Assembly: GCA_905221605.1 (NCBI GenBank)
Contig: CAJNDS010000502.1
Coordinates: 703,501 to 767,500 of the forward strand
Direction of reading: 5' to 3'
From: Symbiodinium natans
Taxonomy: Eukaryota; Sar; Dinophyceae; Suessiales; Symbiodiniaceae
Length of the DNA stretch: 64,000 nt
In this document: positions 25,501 through 34,669 of the stretch, in pieces
How the letters are laid out: every line of letters begins with the position of its first letter
How positions within the stretch are numbered: the first letter of the stretch is position 1
Made by a program: the position numbers and the translations under genes
The notes under the pieces: generated by a model
Seen by the model: the letters and a program-made list of their open reading frames with translations, nothing else
Told to the model about the DNA's origin: nothing
The model's database searches: none

Positions 25501-28500
25501 GCGCTGCCAGGCAGGTGGAGGATCTCCACGCCCTAGGCCAGTCGATGTGCTTTTGGGGCTTTCGGGGCTTGTGGGACCACTCCTCGATGGTTGGATTTGG
25601 CACTTTGAGTGGTTGAATTGAGCTTTGGCAAAAGCGGTGCAGGGCTGCGTAGAGCTGCGAGTGTCTGAGCGATTTCGCAGTGGAGCTGAGCTGCATGCCT
25701 GCTTTCTGGTCTTTTTTCTGCGCGAGGTTGAGGGCTGGACCAAGCAAAGCAGGGTCAACATGTTGGCCCGTTGGGTTTAAGGTTCAGGATTAAAGCTGTG
25801 TGCCTTCAGTGTCTTTTGACAATGGCATCCCTGGTCGCACTGATCACTGTGCCCAGTATGTGTGGTATCGACTTGCGTGGCACTAGCACCTGCCAAGATA
25901 TCCAAACGCTCTCTAAACCCCAAACCCCAAACCCCATTCCGGATACAACCGCAAAGCTTGTCACCGGAGCTTGAGGGCGTCTCATGTCCATAGTCTAACG
26001 GCCTAAGCTCCTCACCCTAAACCCTTGGCCCTAAACCCTAAACCCTAAACCCTATAAACCCTAAACCCTAATTTGCAGGAATCTGGAACTACCTCCTCAC
26101 AGATGCCTGCATGTTCAAGGCCATTGACGAGGACTCCGGAAGCAGCTTCAGTGAACTTCAGTTTAGGGTTTAGGGTTTAGGGTTTAGGGTTTAGGGTTTA
26201 GGGTTTAGGGTTTAGGGTTTAGGGTTTAGGGTTTAGGGTTTAGGGTTTAGGGTTTAGGGTTTAGGGTTTAGGGTTTAGGGTTTAGGGGCAGGAGCCTAGT
26301 CACAAAGATGGTCGTCCGAGAATGCCCTTTGAGTCTTATACAGCACTTGAAGCCCATAGAAGACAGTCTGCTATCGGAAAAAAAATGTCCAAGAAGTCTT
26401 TTGTAAAGGCAAAAGATTCCCCATTCTAGTTTCATCGGCCAACAAGTTAGCATCCTTTAGCGGAGGGGGAGGGGGGTGGGGGTTAGCCCTAAACCTAAAC
26501 CCTAAACCCTAAACCCTAAACCCTAAACCCTAAACCCGCAGGACAAAGCCCTGTACGACTGGTGGGAAAGCCCCGCAGTGCACCGGATAAACTTCCTGGG
26601 AGTCTCGGCGCGCAAAAGAGCGGCGAGACGAAGCAATGGCTTAGGGTTTAGGGTTTAGGGTTTGGCGATTAGGGTTTAGGGTTTAGGGTTTGGGGTTTAG
26701 GGTACCCCTTTAGGGATGTTTCACGCCCTCGCCCCCCTTAAACCCCAAACCAAAAGCTTTATTGGGTGGGAGAGGGGGTTGTTGACCCTCGTTGGGGCAG
26801 GGCCCAACCAAATATGAACAACATAGGTACATCGGCCCATAGGTAAGAGGGGCCGTCATTTGCAGAACTAGGTCTCTGAGGATACCCTGAATGCATAATC
26901 CGCTCAGAAATACTAGCAATCAAGAGCCGCCTGTTAGAGAACTGCCCATCGCCTGGAAAGCACAGCTAGCTGTTTTCTTAGGGTTTAGGGTTTAGGGTTT
27001 AGGGTTTAGGGATTAGGGTTTAGGGTTTAGGCTTCTCGGTTAGCTTGAGCGCGTTCCGGCGCAGAGTTTGCAGACTGGCCGGAAGTCCACCGGAGTTTCG
27101 GTTCAGGAGGCATACCTGGAACCCTCTTTACCTGCAGCTTTATGGGTTCTACCTACAAACTAAGCGTACTTAGCTACTACTAAATTATAGGCCCTTCTAC
27201 CTGCAGTTTTCTGGGTTCCGCCTACGAGCTAAGGGTAGTTACTACGAGAATTGTAGGTCAATAGAGTCCCAGGTAGATGCAGTCATTTGCATTCTGCAGT
27301 TGGAGTGGTGTTGAAGTTTTTGAAAGTTGCCACACAGTTGCAAAACACCCTGAACCCTATGCCCTAAACCCTGAACCCTGGACCCTATGCCCTATAGCCA
27401 AGAATCAACGCCGGACGCGTTCTAAAAAACAACCTTCCCAGCTCTTAACAGGAGATTCATGAATTCGGGGCCTCATGTATGGCCTCTGAAAGGGTTATTT
27501 TGGGATGTCAGTTACCTTCCCAAACTCCTTATTCAGAACTAGTAAGAGAATCTGTGAATGAGGTCCAGATTGCAGGGTCACAGCAGCTACTTCTTTCCAT
27601 ACTTCGACAGAATGAACAAGGTGCCTCCGTCCCACTTCCACCGTCAAACAAAAGCCCCAAGCGCACAAAACCTAAACCCCTTAATCCTCGTGAGTGGCAT
27701 ATGAGCATGTGGGGCTTAGGCTTAAGTTTTTTGTTGAATTTGGACGGGGGAGGGTGGAGGGGGTCGTTGACATTTGCGGATATGGAAGCCAGGATTTCGG
27801 GTTTGGGGCTTAGGGCTGGGTGCGTCCCGAAACCCTATGATTCCGCATGAACCTCAGCGCCCAAGGAAGCTTGCACGCATCCTGGCCAGAGGCCCAGTTG
27901 TCTTAGTGGTCACCTGAATGTCGACAAGGGTGAACGGCTGCTATAGGAGGGGATGCAGGGATAGTCATCTCCCCAAATTCCATCCTGAGAGTTGTCAGAG
28001 TTTTGCTCAGCGCTTCGGGACTCTTAGTGCTAGGGTTTAGGATGCACAGTCTGTATAGCGGTGGTGCAGCAGAATGCCCTGCCACCATGCCCAACTCGCA
28101 TGCTTTGCAGAGCACTCGTGCCGCCATTCTCCGCAGAAAGCGTGCCGAGGTTCCACCATGCCAACAAGACGAGGGAGGTCACTTGTCTGCACTCGAAGCG
28201 ACCATGCACCCACCTGATACTGATTACGAAGTCATAGTCGACCCAGGGACAAAGTTATAGATGACATAGGAGTTGTGTATACATTCATACACCTGCATAT
28301 ATATATATATATATACTGTATACATTCATCTCCTGTATATATATATATATGTATATATACATGTATATATAAGGACAGACTCTGTCCGCACAGCTAGACT
28401 CAGCTAGACTAGGCTGCGGCCCTCGGCTCGAAGCAAGGCTGAACGCGTGAACGTGGAGAAGCTACCCTAAACCCTAAATTCCCCCAAACCCCTTGAATGC

Positions 28501-28684
28501 TCAATAGATTTAGGGGTCCCTAAACCCTAAACCCTAAACCTTACTTAAGCCCTAAACCCTAAACCCTAAAACCCGGAGCCCAGGACCTGTTCTTCCGCGT
28601 CACGCCCGAGATTGTGACTGTCCTGACGGGGGGAAGCCTGCACCTCCTGAAGTTTACCGGGCCGATGCGAGACTTGCAGCCTGG
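10524..28684 (+). CDS. Spliced gene for a capsular-polysaccharide-synthesis-type glycosyltransferase (partial, about 12 exons)
   Basis: Proposed exons: 10524-10595, 11738-11799, 11933-11972, 12379-12408, 13374-13454, 14871-14977, 21414-21483, 23780-23814, 24872-24912, 26079-26152, 26542-26607 and 28584-about 28684. All joins are in phase. Ordered family landmarks are visible: V-P-S-I-I-W-T-Y-W-Q (exon 1), C-H-R-S-W joined to R-Q-L-N-P-G-W-Y-V-R-I-L (2-3), Q-H-K-S-D-A-I-R-L-A-L-L (5), Y-G-G-V-W-L-D-A-T with its Asp-containing sugar-nucleotide motif (6), I-E-N-W-F-F-A-A (7), W-N-Y-L-L (10) and G-S-L-H-L-L-K-F-T-G (12). This order matches Caps_synth/GT32-like enzymes, which transfer sugars to glycans. 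Donors are mainly GC, some GA (exons 3, 4, 10), one GT. The true N-terminus and stop were not found. Exons 4, 8, 9 and the ends of 5, 6 and 12 are the least certain. Confidence 0.8.
11059..11157. mobile_element. About 100-bp inverted-repeat element, family A, copy 2
   Basis: The best-preserved copy: TAGGGGCCGGAATAA at the left and TTATTCAGGCCCCTA at the right, one mismatch between the arms. The ends suggest a TA target duplication. It lies inside the first recognised intron of the glycosyltransferase gene (10596-11737). Confidence 0.8.
12446..12570. repeat. Mixed TTTAGGG/TTTTAGGG array
   Basis: About 16 units of 7 or 8 bases alternate without fixed order. It lies near the start of the intron after the exon at 12379. 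Confidence 0.95.
13690..13787. mobile_element. Family A inverted-repeat element, copy 3
   Basis: The left end TAGGGGTCGGAATAA is intact. The right end (CATTAAGGCCCCT) is diverged. It lies inside the intron 13455-14870. Confidence 0.6.
15840..16024. repeat. CACTCAC/CCCACTCA microsatellite
   Basis: Irregular tandem ACTCACCC units. They are read as Thr/His/Pro-rich peptides in plus-strand frames, which are artefacts. Part of the 6.4-kb intron 14978-21413. A short duplicated motif (GCGGCACGATTTCGGGTTTAGGG) occurs near 16457 and 16917 in the same intron. Confidence 0.9.
17274..20505 (+). CDS. Coiled-coil coding segments, possible nested gene or pseudogene
   Basis: Segments on the plus strand: 17274-17360 (C-C-E-A-L-E-K-A-K-Q-A-E-A-E-K-E-E-K), joining in phase to 17447-17489 (E-A-Q-R-R-E-T-M-L-Q-E-D-G-E) through GT...AG; 19458 to about 20100 (A-D-R-A-T-H-F-K-D-E-A-V, later M-I-E-A-E-K-R-K-T-A-E-L-A-G-R-L-Q-D-R); and 20425-20505, ending in TGA. 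Heptad-like Ala/Glu/Lys/Arg-rich sequence over more than 200 residues predicts a long coiled coil. The frame changes inside a GAGAGAGAGAG tract near 19570-19582, so the copy may be broken, or this may be a length error. CA and CACTCA microsatellites interrupt it at 20105-20410. It sits wholly inside the 14978-21413 intron of the glycosyltransferase gene on the same strand. Function unknown. Confidence 0.45.
18968..19096 (+). CDS. Small Gly/Lys/Arg-rich open frame (42 aa)
   Basis: An ATG in a strong context (CAGCCATGG) opens a 42-codon frame beginning M-G-H-G-G-P-G-K-G-K-K-G-H-A-Q-G-K-G-K-G and ending at TAA. It is built from repeated G-K/G-R/G-Q pairs and is strongly basic, like an RNA- or DNA-binding tail. 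It may be a first exon rather than a complete gene. It follows a CA microsatellite (18897-18941), so a low-complexity origin is also possible. Confidence 0.25.
   Translation: MGHGGPGKGKKGHAQGKGKGRGQGKGKGRGRARAEPRAYSRV
21222..21393. repeat. CCCTAAA array, about 24 copies
   Basis: A long array with a short CTCTAAA-variant block. It is followed by poly-C and then the AG acceptor of the exon at 21414, and is the 3' end of the 14978-21413 intron. Confidence 0.97.
21921..22020. mobile_element. Family A inverted-repeat element, copy 4
   Basis: TTCGGAATAATTACGAATAGTATT at the left and CTAATTATTAAGGCGCCTA at the right match copies 1 and 2, with degraded ends. It lies in the intron 21484-23779, next to a CCCTAAA array (22037-22122). 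Confidence 0.6.
22190..22680. repeat. Dispersed CCGCGACAA motif cluster
   Basis: About a dozen CGCGACAA/GCGACAGG/CCGACAAG motifs with poly-C spacers, separated by a CCCTAAA-like block at 22500-22580. It is non-coding in appearance despite an open frame on the plus strand. Confidence 0.6.
22705..23256. repeat. 21-bp minisatellite arranged as paired inverted blocks
   Basis: The unit is GCGGGCAAGGTCATATATTTA. Plus-orientation units fill 22705-22805 and 22977-23150, and inverted units (ACCTTGCCCGCTAAATATA) fill 22824-22970 and 23162-23255. The turning points share the spacer GGTCCATTGGCTAAAAA at about 22803 and 23146, so the whole palindrome appears duplicated. It can form two long hairpins. Confidence 0.9.
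23400..23567. repeat. Tandem repeat of about 62 bp, three copies
   Basis: The unit contains GAAACATGTGGTTAACAAAT, CCATTCTGTTGACCACG and TTTTCTTGTCCGCTTG. The preceding 23260-23400 has a related duplication of CAAGATGGCTTCCAAAGAAT. No protein recognised. Confidence 0.8.
23850..23989. repeat. TTTAGGG array, about 20 copies
   Basis: It begins just after the exon at 23780-23814, at the start of its intron. Confidence 0.97.
24585..24865. repeat. CCCTAAA/CCCCAAA block followed by TTTAGGGG/TTTCGGGG block
   Basis: The left half (about 24592-24690) is C/A-rich and the right half (24755-24860) is the G/T-rich 8-mer variant, so the two halves are roughly inverted. The right block ends at the acceptor of the exon at 24872. 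Confidence 0.85.
26162..26286. repeat. TTTAGGG array, about 18 copies
   Basis: It starts 10 bases inside the intron 26153-26541. The same intron ends with six CCCTAAA copies (about 26496-26537). Confidence 0.98.
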
Positions 28685-28689
28685 GCTGC

Positions 28690-30186
28690 CATGTGGAGAC
28701 AGGAGGGCTTTAGGTTTTTCCCGGGTTTTCCACATTTGGGGGTTTAGGGTTTAGGGTTTGGGGTTTGGGGTTTAGGGTTTAGGGTTTCGGGTTTGCGAAA
28801 ATGAGGGACCCCTAATATACACCCCCAAATGGTAGGATTCCCTTATGACAATGACCCTGGTGCGGTACCCCAAATTTCGGAAACTCTCAGTTGTTGTCAG
28901 AAGATATGGGGGTTTCCGAAAATAGGGGTACCCTTTTTGGGGGATTCCTTTAAGGGGATTCTAGTCTATTTAGGGGTATAAAGGGGGTAAGCCTATTTTT
29001 GGACATGCCCTTATAGCTCTATTCCCAAGAACAGTTCTCCCTCAAACCCTCGACCCTCAGCCCGAAACCCAACCTGTTTAAACTGTGGGAGCTGATGGAT
29101 CCTCTTGGCTTGAGGAGTTGGAGGTTGTCAGGATTTGTGTTCGATTCCCCTAGAACCCTATCACCCTAAACTCCCTAAACTCCTATGGATTGTCTTCGGT
29201 GTTTGGGATGCTGGGACGTTGGCTGCAGGTGCAGAGCTTCGGGGTTTGGGGCCTAGGGTTCAGGATCAAGCCTCTGAGCCACAAGCCGCCTTACCACTTA
29301 CACCTGCAGGTGTAGCCGCTTCCTAAAGTCACGCAACCGCAGGATTCAGAAGCTGCTGCAGTATCTGCATCATGCGGGTGTGTCACACTGCGATTCTGAG
29401 CCTCCCGCATTGCGTTGTCGGGAAGCACCTACTTCACTAGGTCTCAAGAGGTACACCGGTGTGTTTGGCTTGTCAGGTCAGAATGCACTGTAGGTGCCCT
29501 TCAGATGTACTCAATCTTTCCCTTTAGGCCCTTCATACCTCGTGACTCGGTGTTCGGGGTTTGCATTGTTCACGCTGCGGTGCGAGGCTCTTGGATGGCC
29601 TGAGCCCAAAAGAGCTGTCGCTTGGCCTCGAGGTTTCTGCGGGCTTAGGGTTTAGGGTTCAGGGTTTCGGGTTTCGGGTTTAGGCTGTAGGGTTTTAAAC
29701 GGGACTTCAAGCCAAGCCCACAATCTTGTTATGGCCGTCACGAAATCCAAGCCCCGAAACCCGGCCCATAACGGATCCACAACCTGAGCCAAAAGCACCC
29801 GGTCATTCTTGGATTGCTAGGAAACCTAAGGCCCTAAACGCTAAACCACTCAGTGTCTCGAAACTTAGATCCACCCCCCCCCCCGCCTCCCTGGCTACCC
29901 TATAGACTCTTCGATCCCTAAGAGGATGAAGAGACTTGGGGGTTTTTGCAGGCCAGGGTGTATGAGGGCTATGGGGGTTCAGTTTATCCTTCTTCTACCC
30001 CTAAACCCAAAACCCTAAACCCTAAACCCCCTACTTTAGCCCCTTCCTTAAGACAGGCCGCCAGCCTGACTCGAGAGCAAGCATATACCACGGCTTCCTC
30101 CCCATTCACAGTTTGGGTGGCACTTGGATGTCCATGGCTGGATACAGCTGGGAAGTAAGCTCTCTCTCTCTCTCTCTATCTATCGG

Positions 30187-30218
<32 letters not shown>

Positions 30219-30266
30219 TGTATGTATGTATGTATGTATGTATGTATGTATGTGTATATATATATA

Positions 30267-30301
<35 letters not shown>

Positions 30302-32100
30302 ATATATACATATATATATGTGTATGTATATGGTTATAACGTATACCTGTGAACCTAAAAGTACGGTTCGCCTTCAGCAACCCGCCAATCCGCGACCCCA
30401 CATGGGGGTTTCCGAAATTAGGGGTTCCTTCTTGGGGTCCTGATTATATAAGGGAATCCTACTATTTGGAGGTCTATACTAGGGGTCCCTGATTTTCGCA
30501 AACCCCCGAATAGATCCCCTCAAAACCCTTAGAGGGTCTAGGGCGTAGGGCGTTGTAAACCCCCCCCCCCCCCCCCGATAACGCGAATGTCTGAAGGCTT
30601 TTGAATAACTCTTAGTAGAAGCCCTTGAAACCCTCATATAGCACCCGAAAAACCGTGAAATCCCCACCTATGAGGCCCTATACCCTAAACCCTAACCCTA
30701 AGCCCCTTGTTGCACCCTTAACATCCCACCGGCTGCTGAGGTACGGCTGTGTGGATAGCTCCTGGAGCATCACGCTGACAGCCGCGCGATTGCGAACCTT
30801 TCACAGCCCTGAGAGCCCTAAGACATCCAGAGCCCTGAGCCCCTTGTTCAACATGGAGTCCCTCAAACCCTAAACCCAAAACTTAACAGCAGGGTCTAGG
30901 ATTTAGGGTTTAACCCACACTACCGCGAGCAACCGGCTTTAAAACATACGCTTCAAACGGCGATGAGCAAGCGCATAAGTCTGCCTCACACCCAAGATGC
31001 TAAACCCTAAAGCCTAGCCCTAAACTCTAAACCGTAAACCCTAAACACCGAGGCCGTCGGCCTCTTCAGCCCGGCGAAGTGCTCTGAGCTGGCACGACCT
31101 GGGGCCAACCAGTGGCTCCAGTAGACCGGATACCGAAAAAAAAGGGTCGGATTGATTACGTTTAGGGATTCCCGTATTATGGTGCCTAGATAAGTATGTA
31201 CTCTGCTTGGTTCCTGGGCTACCAAGATATGTGGTTTTATATTACGGTTTTGGTAAGTGCATATCAGGTTCCTTTCAATATTGGTGAGTGTATATATTTG
31301 GTGTCCTTCTAAAAATACAAGAAATACAAACGAGAAATGATAAACCCTAATTCATATGCTTCCCCAGGGAAGAGGGCCAGGCTTGGAGATTAGAGGCCAT
31401 TCAACTCCTCAACTGGTTCGGTTTCCACACCTTCATCTCTACAATGGCCTTCTGTGTGCTTTGGCCTGCATCTGGTCAGGGGATTGGGGCATCGGAAATC
31501 CTAGCTCATATAGGCCCTAAACTAGACTTGCACCTGTTAAGCGTAAACTCGTGGGGTTTAGGTTTAGGGTTTGACCCGTCTGCCGTGACCTTGCATCGGT
31601 GCAATGGGGTGGCCTGGACCACTGCCTGCCGAAGCCACCGAGCTAGTCGCAGACAGAAACAGGAACTTGCTTGCCAGCAAACCCTAAACCCTAATCCCCA
31701 AACCCCAAACCGCAAACCCTAAACCCTAAACCCTAAACCCGAACCCCATGTAGGGCTTAGGGCTTAGGGGGCTTCTGGGGTGGGGTTCCTCCTCGGTAGA
31801 GCTGGGCCCTGACATCCGGCAACGCGAAAAAAACTATCGATGACAACTGAACAAATCCACGTTGCAAGCGCAGAAGAATGTTGTACCATTTTATACATGT
31901 GTATGCATGTATGCATGTATGTATGTATGTATGGATGTATGTATGGATGTATGTCTGTATGTGTATATATGTAGAAGTATATATATATACACATATATGT
32001 ACATGCCCGATATGTGAAAACATATATATATATATACACATATACATATACATATATATATATATGTATATACATATGTATATATATATATACACGTGTG

Positions 32101-32175
<75 letters not shown>

Positions 32176-32781
32176 ATATATATATCCCTTATTCTGGTGC
32201 ATGCATCTATGACAAACAGAGTTCAGCTAAGCCCAGAATATGTACATATATATGTATATATATATATATACATGTATGCATCAGCTTCCGACTCCAAATC
32301 GGACAAAGTTGAATGGCGTGCCAGCGTTCGGTCTCAATAGGACTCTTCATTTGTCCCCACCGAAGCTAGGCCCCGAAACGCCGGAACCCTGAGCTTTACC
32401 CTAAACCCTAAACCCTAAACCCTAAACCCTAAACCCCAAACCCTAAACCCTAAACCCTAAACCCTAAACCCTAAACCCCCCCCAGCCAAAAAAATTGAAA
32501 TGATAAAATACAATAAACCTGGACCCTAAAACCCCAATCCCTCGACGATCCTATCAAACTCTAAGGTTTCAACCGTGGGCCTGAGTATGGTTCCTCACCT
32601 TTGTGTAAACGGATTCAAGGGATCCGAAGTATGGGCCCTGTTTTTTTTCTGTTTTGTGAATATAAGGGTCGTAGAACAGGGGACCCAAATTAAGGGTCCA
32701 TACTTCGGAACTCCAAAACCTAGTAGTACATTAGGCAAGCTTTAATTTTTGTGGGGGCAACTAGGAAAAACACCCCACCAG
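28690..32781. other. Stretch between the two recognised genes
   Basis: It holds short TTTAGGG arrays (about 28739-28790, 29645-29680), inverted TTTCCGAAA-type elements (28865-28933 and 30404-30507) and a GTAT microsatellite with TATA tail (30180-30330). It also holds a long GTAT/TATATG microsatellite (31895-32180) and a CCCTAAA array (32399-32476). An exon-like island at 31053-31120 (A-V-G-L-F-S-P-A-K-C-S-E-L-A-R-P-G-A-N-Q) is too weak to annotate separately. Confidence 0.6.
30404..30507. mobile_element. Small inverted-repeat element, family B (GGGGGTTTCCGAAA ends)
   Basis: The left end GGGGGTTTCCGAAATTAGGG is matched at the right by the reverse complement of CCCTGATTTTCGCAAACCCCC with a few mismatches. 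Related arms occur at 28865-28933, 58993-59101, near 7797 and near 35456. No coding capacity. Confidence 0.6.
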
Positions 32782-34669
32782 GTGGACAAGCTCCAGATGA
32801 CCGACTGCTTCCGCAGCGGAGACTTCATCCGTGCGCAGGCGCCGGCGCTTGAGCCACCTTTTGAAATCTAAGGCTTGAAAACGTGAACTTGTAGGGTTTG
32901 GGGTTTAGGGTTTTGGGTTTAGGGTCTAGGGCTTAGAGTGACCCAAACCCCCCTGAACCCTCAAAGTCCCGAAGCCCCAAACCGAAACCCTGAAACCCAA
33001 ACCCCAGGACATAACCTTGAAACCCGGTAAACCTACAACTCTAGACCGTAAACCCCGAACGCTCAACCCTGAAATCTACAAACCGAGCCCCAAACCCTAA
33101 ACCCTAAACCCTAAACCCTAAACGCTCTCCAGGTTCTGGCCTTGGGAGATCACCGGTCGTATGCAGGGACCCTGGATTTCAGAGGAAGGGACTTAGGGCT
33201 CCAGAGTTAAGGTGTTAACATTTAGGGTTTAGGGTTTAGGGTTTAGGGTTTAGGGGTTGGGGATGCTTAGGGTTCCAGGGCTTTTCGGTATTTAGGGTTT
33301 TGGGGGCTTCGAGGTTCAGCTGTTAGGTTTGTGGCTTCTGGCTTTTGGGTTGAAGGGTGAGGGCTTGGGATGTTCTATACGAACAGTCCTTAATAGGGAT
33401 GAAGGGCTGTTAGAAAAAGGAGGAGCATCCCAAGTGAGGGCTTTTCAGTTGAGGTTTTCGGGTTTAGGCTTTAGGGTTTGTCGGTTTAGCGGTCATGTGC
33501 AGTTCTACTTCCAAGAATGGTGTATGGCGCTTAGCCGCTAAAAAAACAACGGGTCTGGGGGATTCAAAAGGGCATAGTGCGCTTAGTTTACTCCCGTAAT
33601 TCTCCTACTAACGCTCTGATTTGCAGGTCTAACGGGGCTTTTATCGGTGTACAGCTGATCGGGTTTTTTCGACCTTAACAGCCCCACTTTCTGCGAGACC
33701 TCCACACGTTCAATGTTCTTTTCAGCCGCCCTTTCTTCCTAGCATTCTAGCATCTAGCCGAGATGTTGCCCAGCTTACGTTTCAACACCTTCCTATGTTG
33801 ACGATATGGTGACTCAGTTGCTGTGTTCGATCGGCGCCATCACATAGTCAATGCTGCATCGTGCTACTGGCTACTGGTCCCCTCACCAAGAGTAGTCACG
33901 CAGTCGCCACTTCAGTCTCATCTCGACTCCGTGTCTTCTTTCCCACAAGACACTGCTTGGACACCCTGCACGCTAACCCTGAACTGCCTACAAGCTCAAC
34001 GCATCATTCGTCAACTCCCCAGCTCCTGACGCTTTTTTAAAGCTGGATCTGCTCCTGTCTCAGTGTGGCCCTTACGCATCTAAGGCTCAGAGCAGTAGAT
34101 CCCCCAAGAAGCTCTCAGAAAAGCACTGACACTGAGACACCGAAACCCCAAACTCATCCAATCAAGGCCCCCCTCCCCCTCCAGAGCTTTTTCTTTCTTT
34201 TGTGGGGGGGGGGGGGGGGGGGGGGGCTACAAAGATTGAAACTCCCATGGGCTGTGTCACTCTCAGATGAAGGGCCCCCAAGGGAACCTCCACATGTAGT
34301 CAACCCCCTTGATAATTCCAACCTTTAGATCGCAAACCCATGTCTTGGGAGATTTAGGTAAAGTCGGTGTTGTGTAGGGTTTAGGGTTTAAGGTCTAGGG
34401 TCTAGGCTCTAGGGTCTAGGGTCTAGGGGTCTGGGGTCTAGGGTCTAGGGTCTAGGGTTTAGGGTCTAGGGTCTAGGGCGGGGGGCCTGATGTGGAGTGG
34501 TGTTGACCTTTAAAGGGTTATGGGGTTTAGGATTTCAACAGCCCTAAACCCTAAACCCTAAATATAGTAGCCATGTCAGGAGTCCAAAGAAACCTTTTCG
34601 GCGCATGCGCGCTGCAGGTCTTGACGACGGCAGTCGCAGAACATTTGGGGGTCGGGGTGGCCCAGCTTA
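32782..34669 (+). CDS. CSL4: Exosome complex subunit CSL4 (EXOSC1), partial spliced gene
   Basis: Exons 32782-32838, 33133-33162 and 34618-about 34669 join in phase. Exon 1 reads V-D-K-L-Q-M-T-D-C-F-R-S-G-D-F-I-R-A-Q. Exon 2 (only 30 bp) reads V-L-A-L-G-D-H-R-S-Y. Exon 3 reads V-L-T-T-A-V-A-E-H-L-G-V-G-V-A-Q. Together these match the conserved S1-domain stretch of CSL4 (FRPGDIV-A-V-SLGD, then L-TTA--ELGV), the RNA-binding cap protein of the 3'-5' RNA exosome. Introns start with GC (GCGCCGG, GCAGGGA) and end with AG|G. The N-terminal part and the C-terminal zinc-ribbon-like part were not found; they may lie further up- or downstream. Assignment rests on remembered family consensus. Confidence 0.72.
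34380..34480. repeat. TCTAGGG variant array
   Basis: About 12 units in which TTTAGGG has become TCTAGGG, almost homogeneous. Similar blocks occur at about 59788-59850 and 60298-60350. Confidence 0.9.

Noticed and set aside
30113-32340. Tyr/Val/Cys/Met- or Tyr/Ile-rich proteins
   Set aside because: They are frames through GTAT and TATATG microsatellites; the same applies at 51747-52088.
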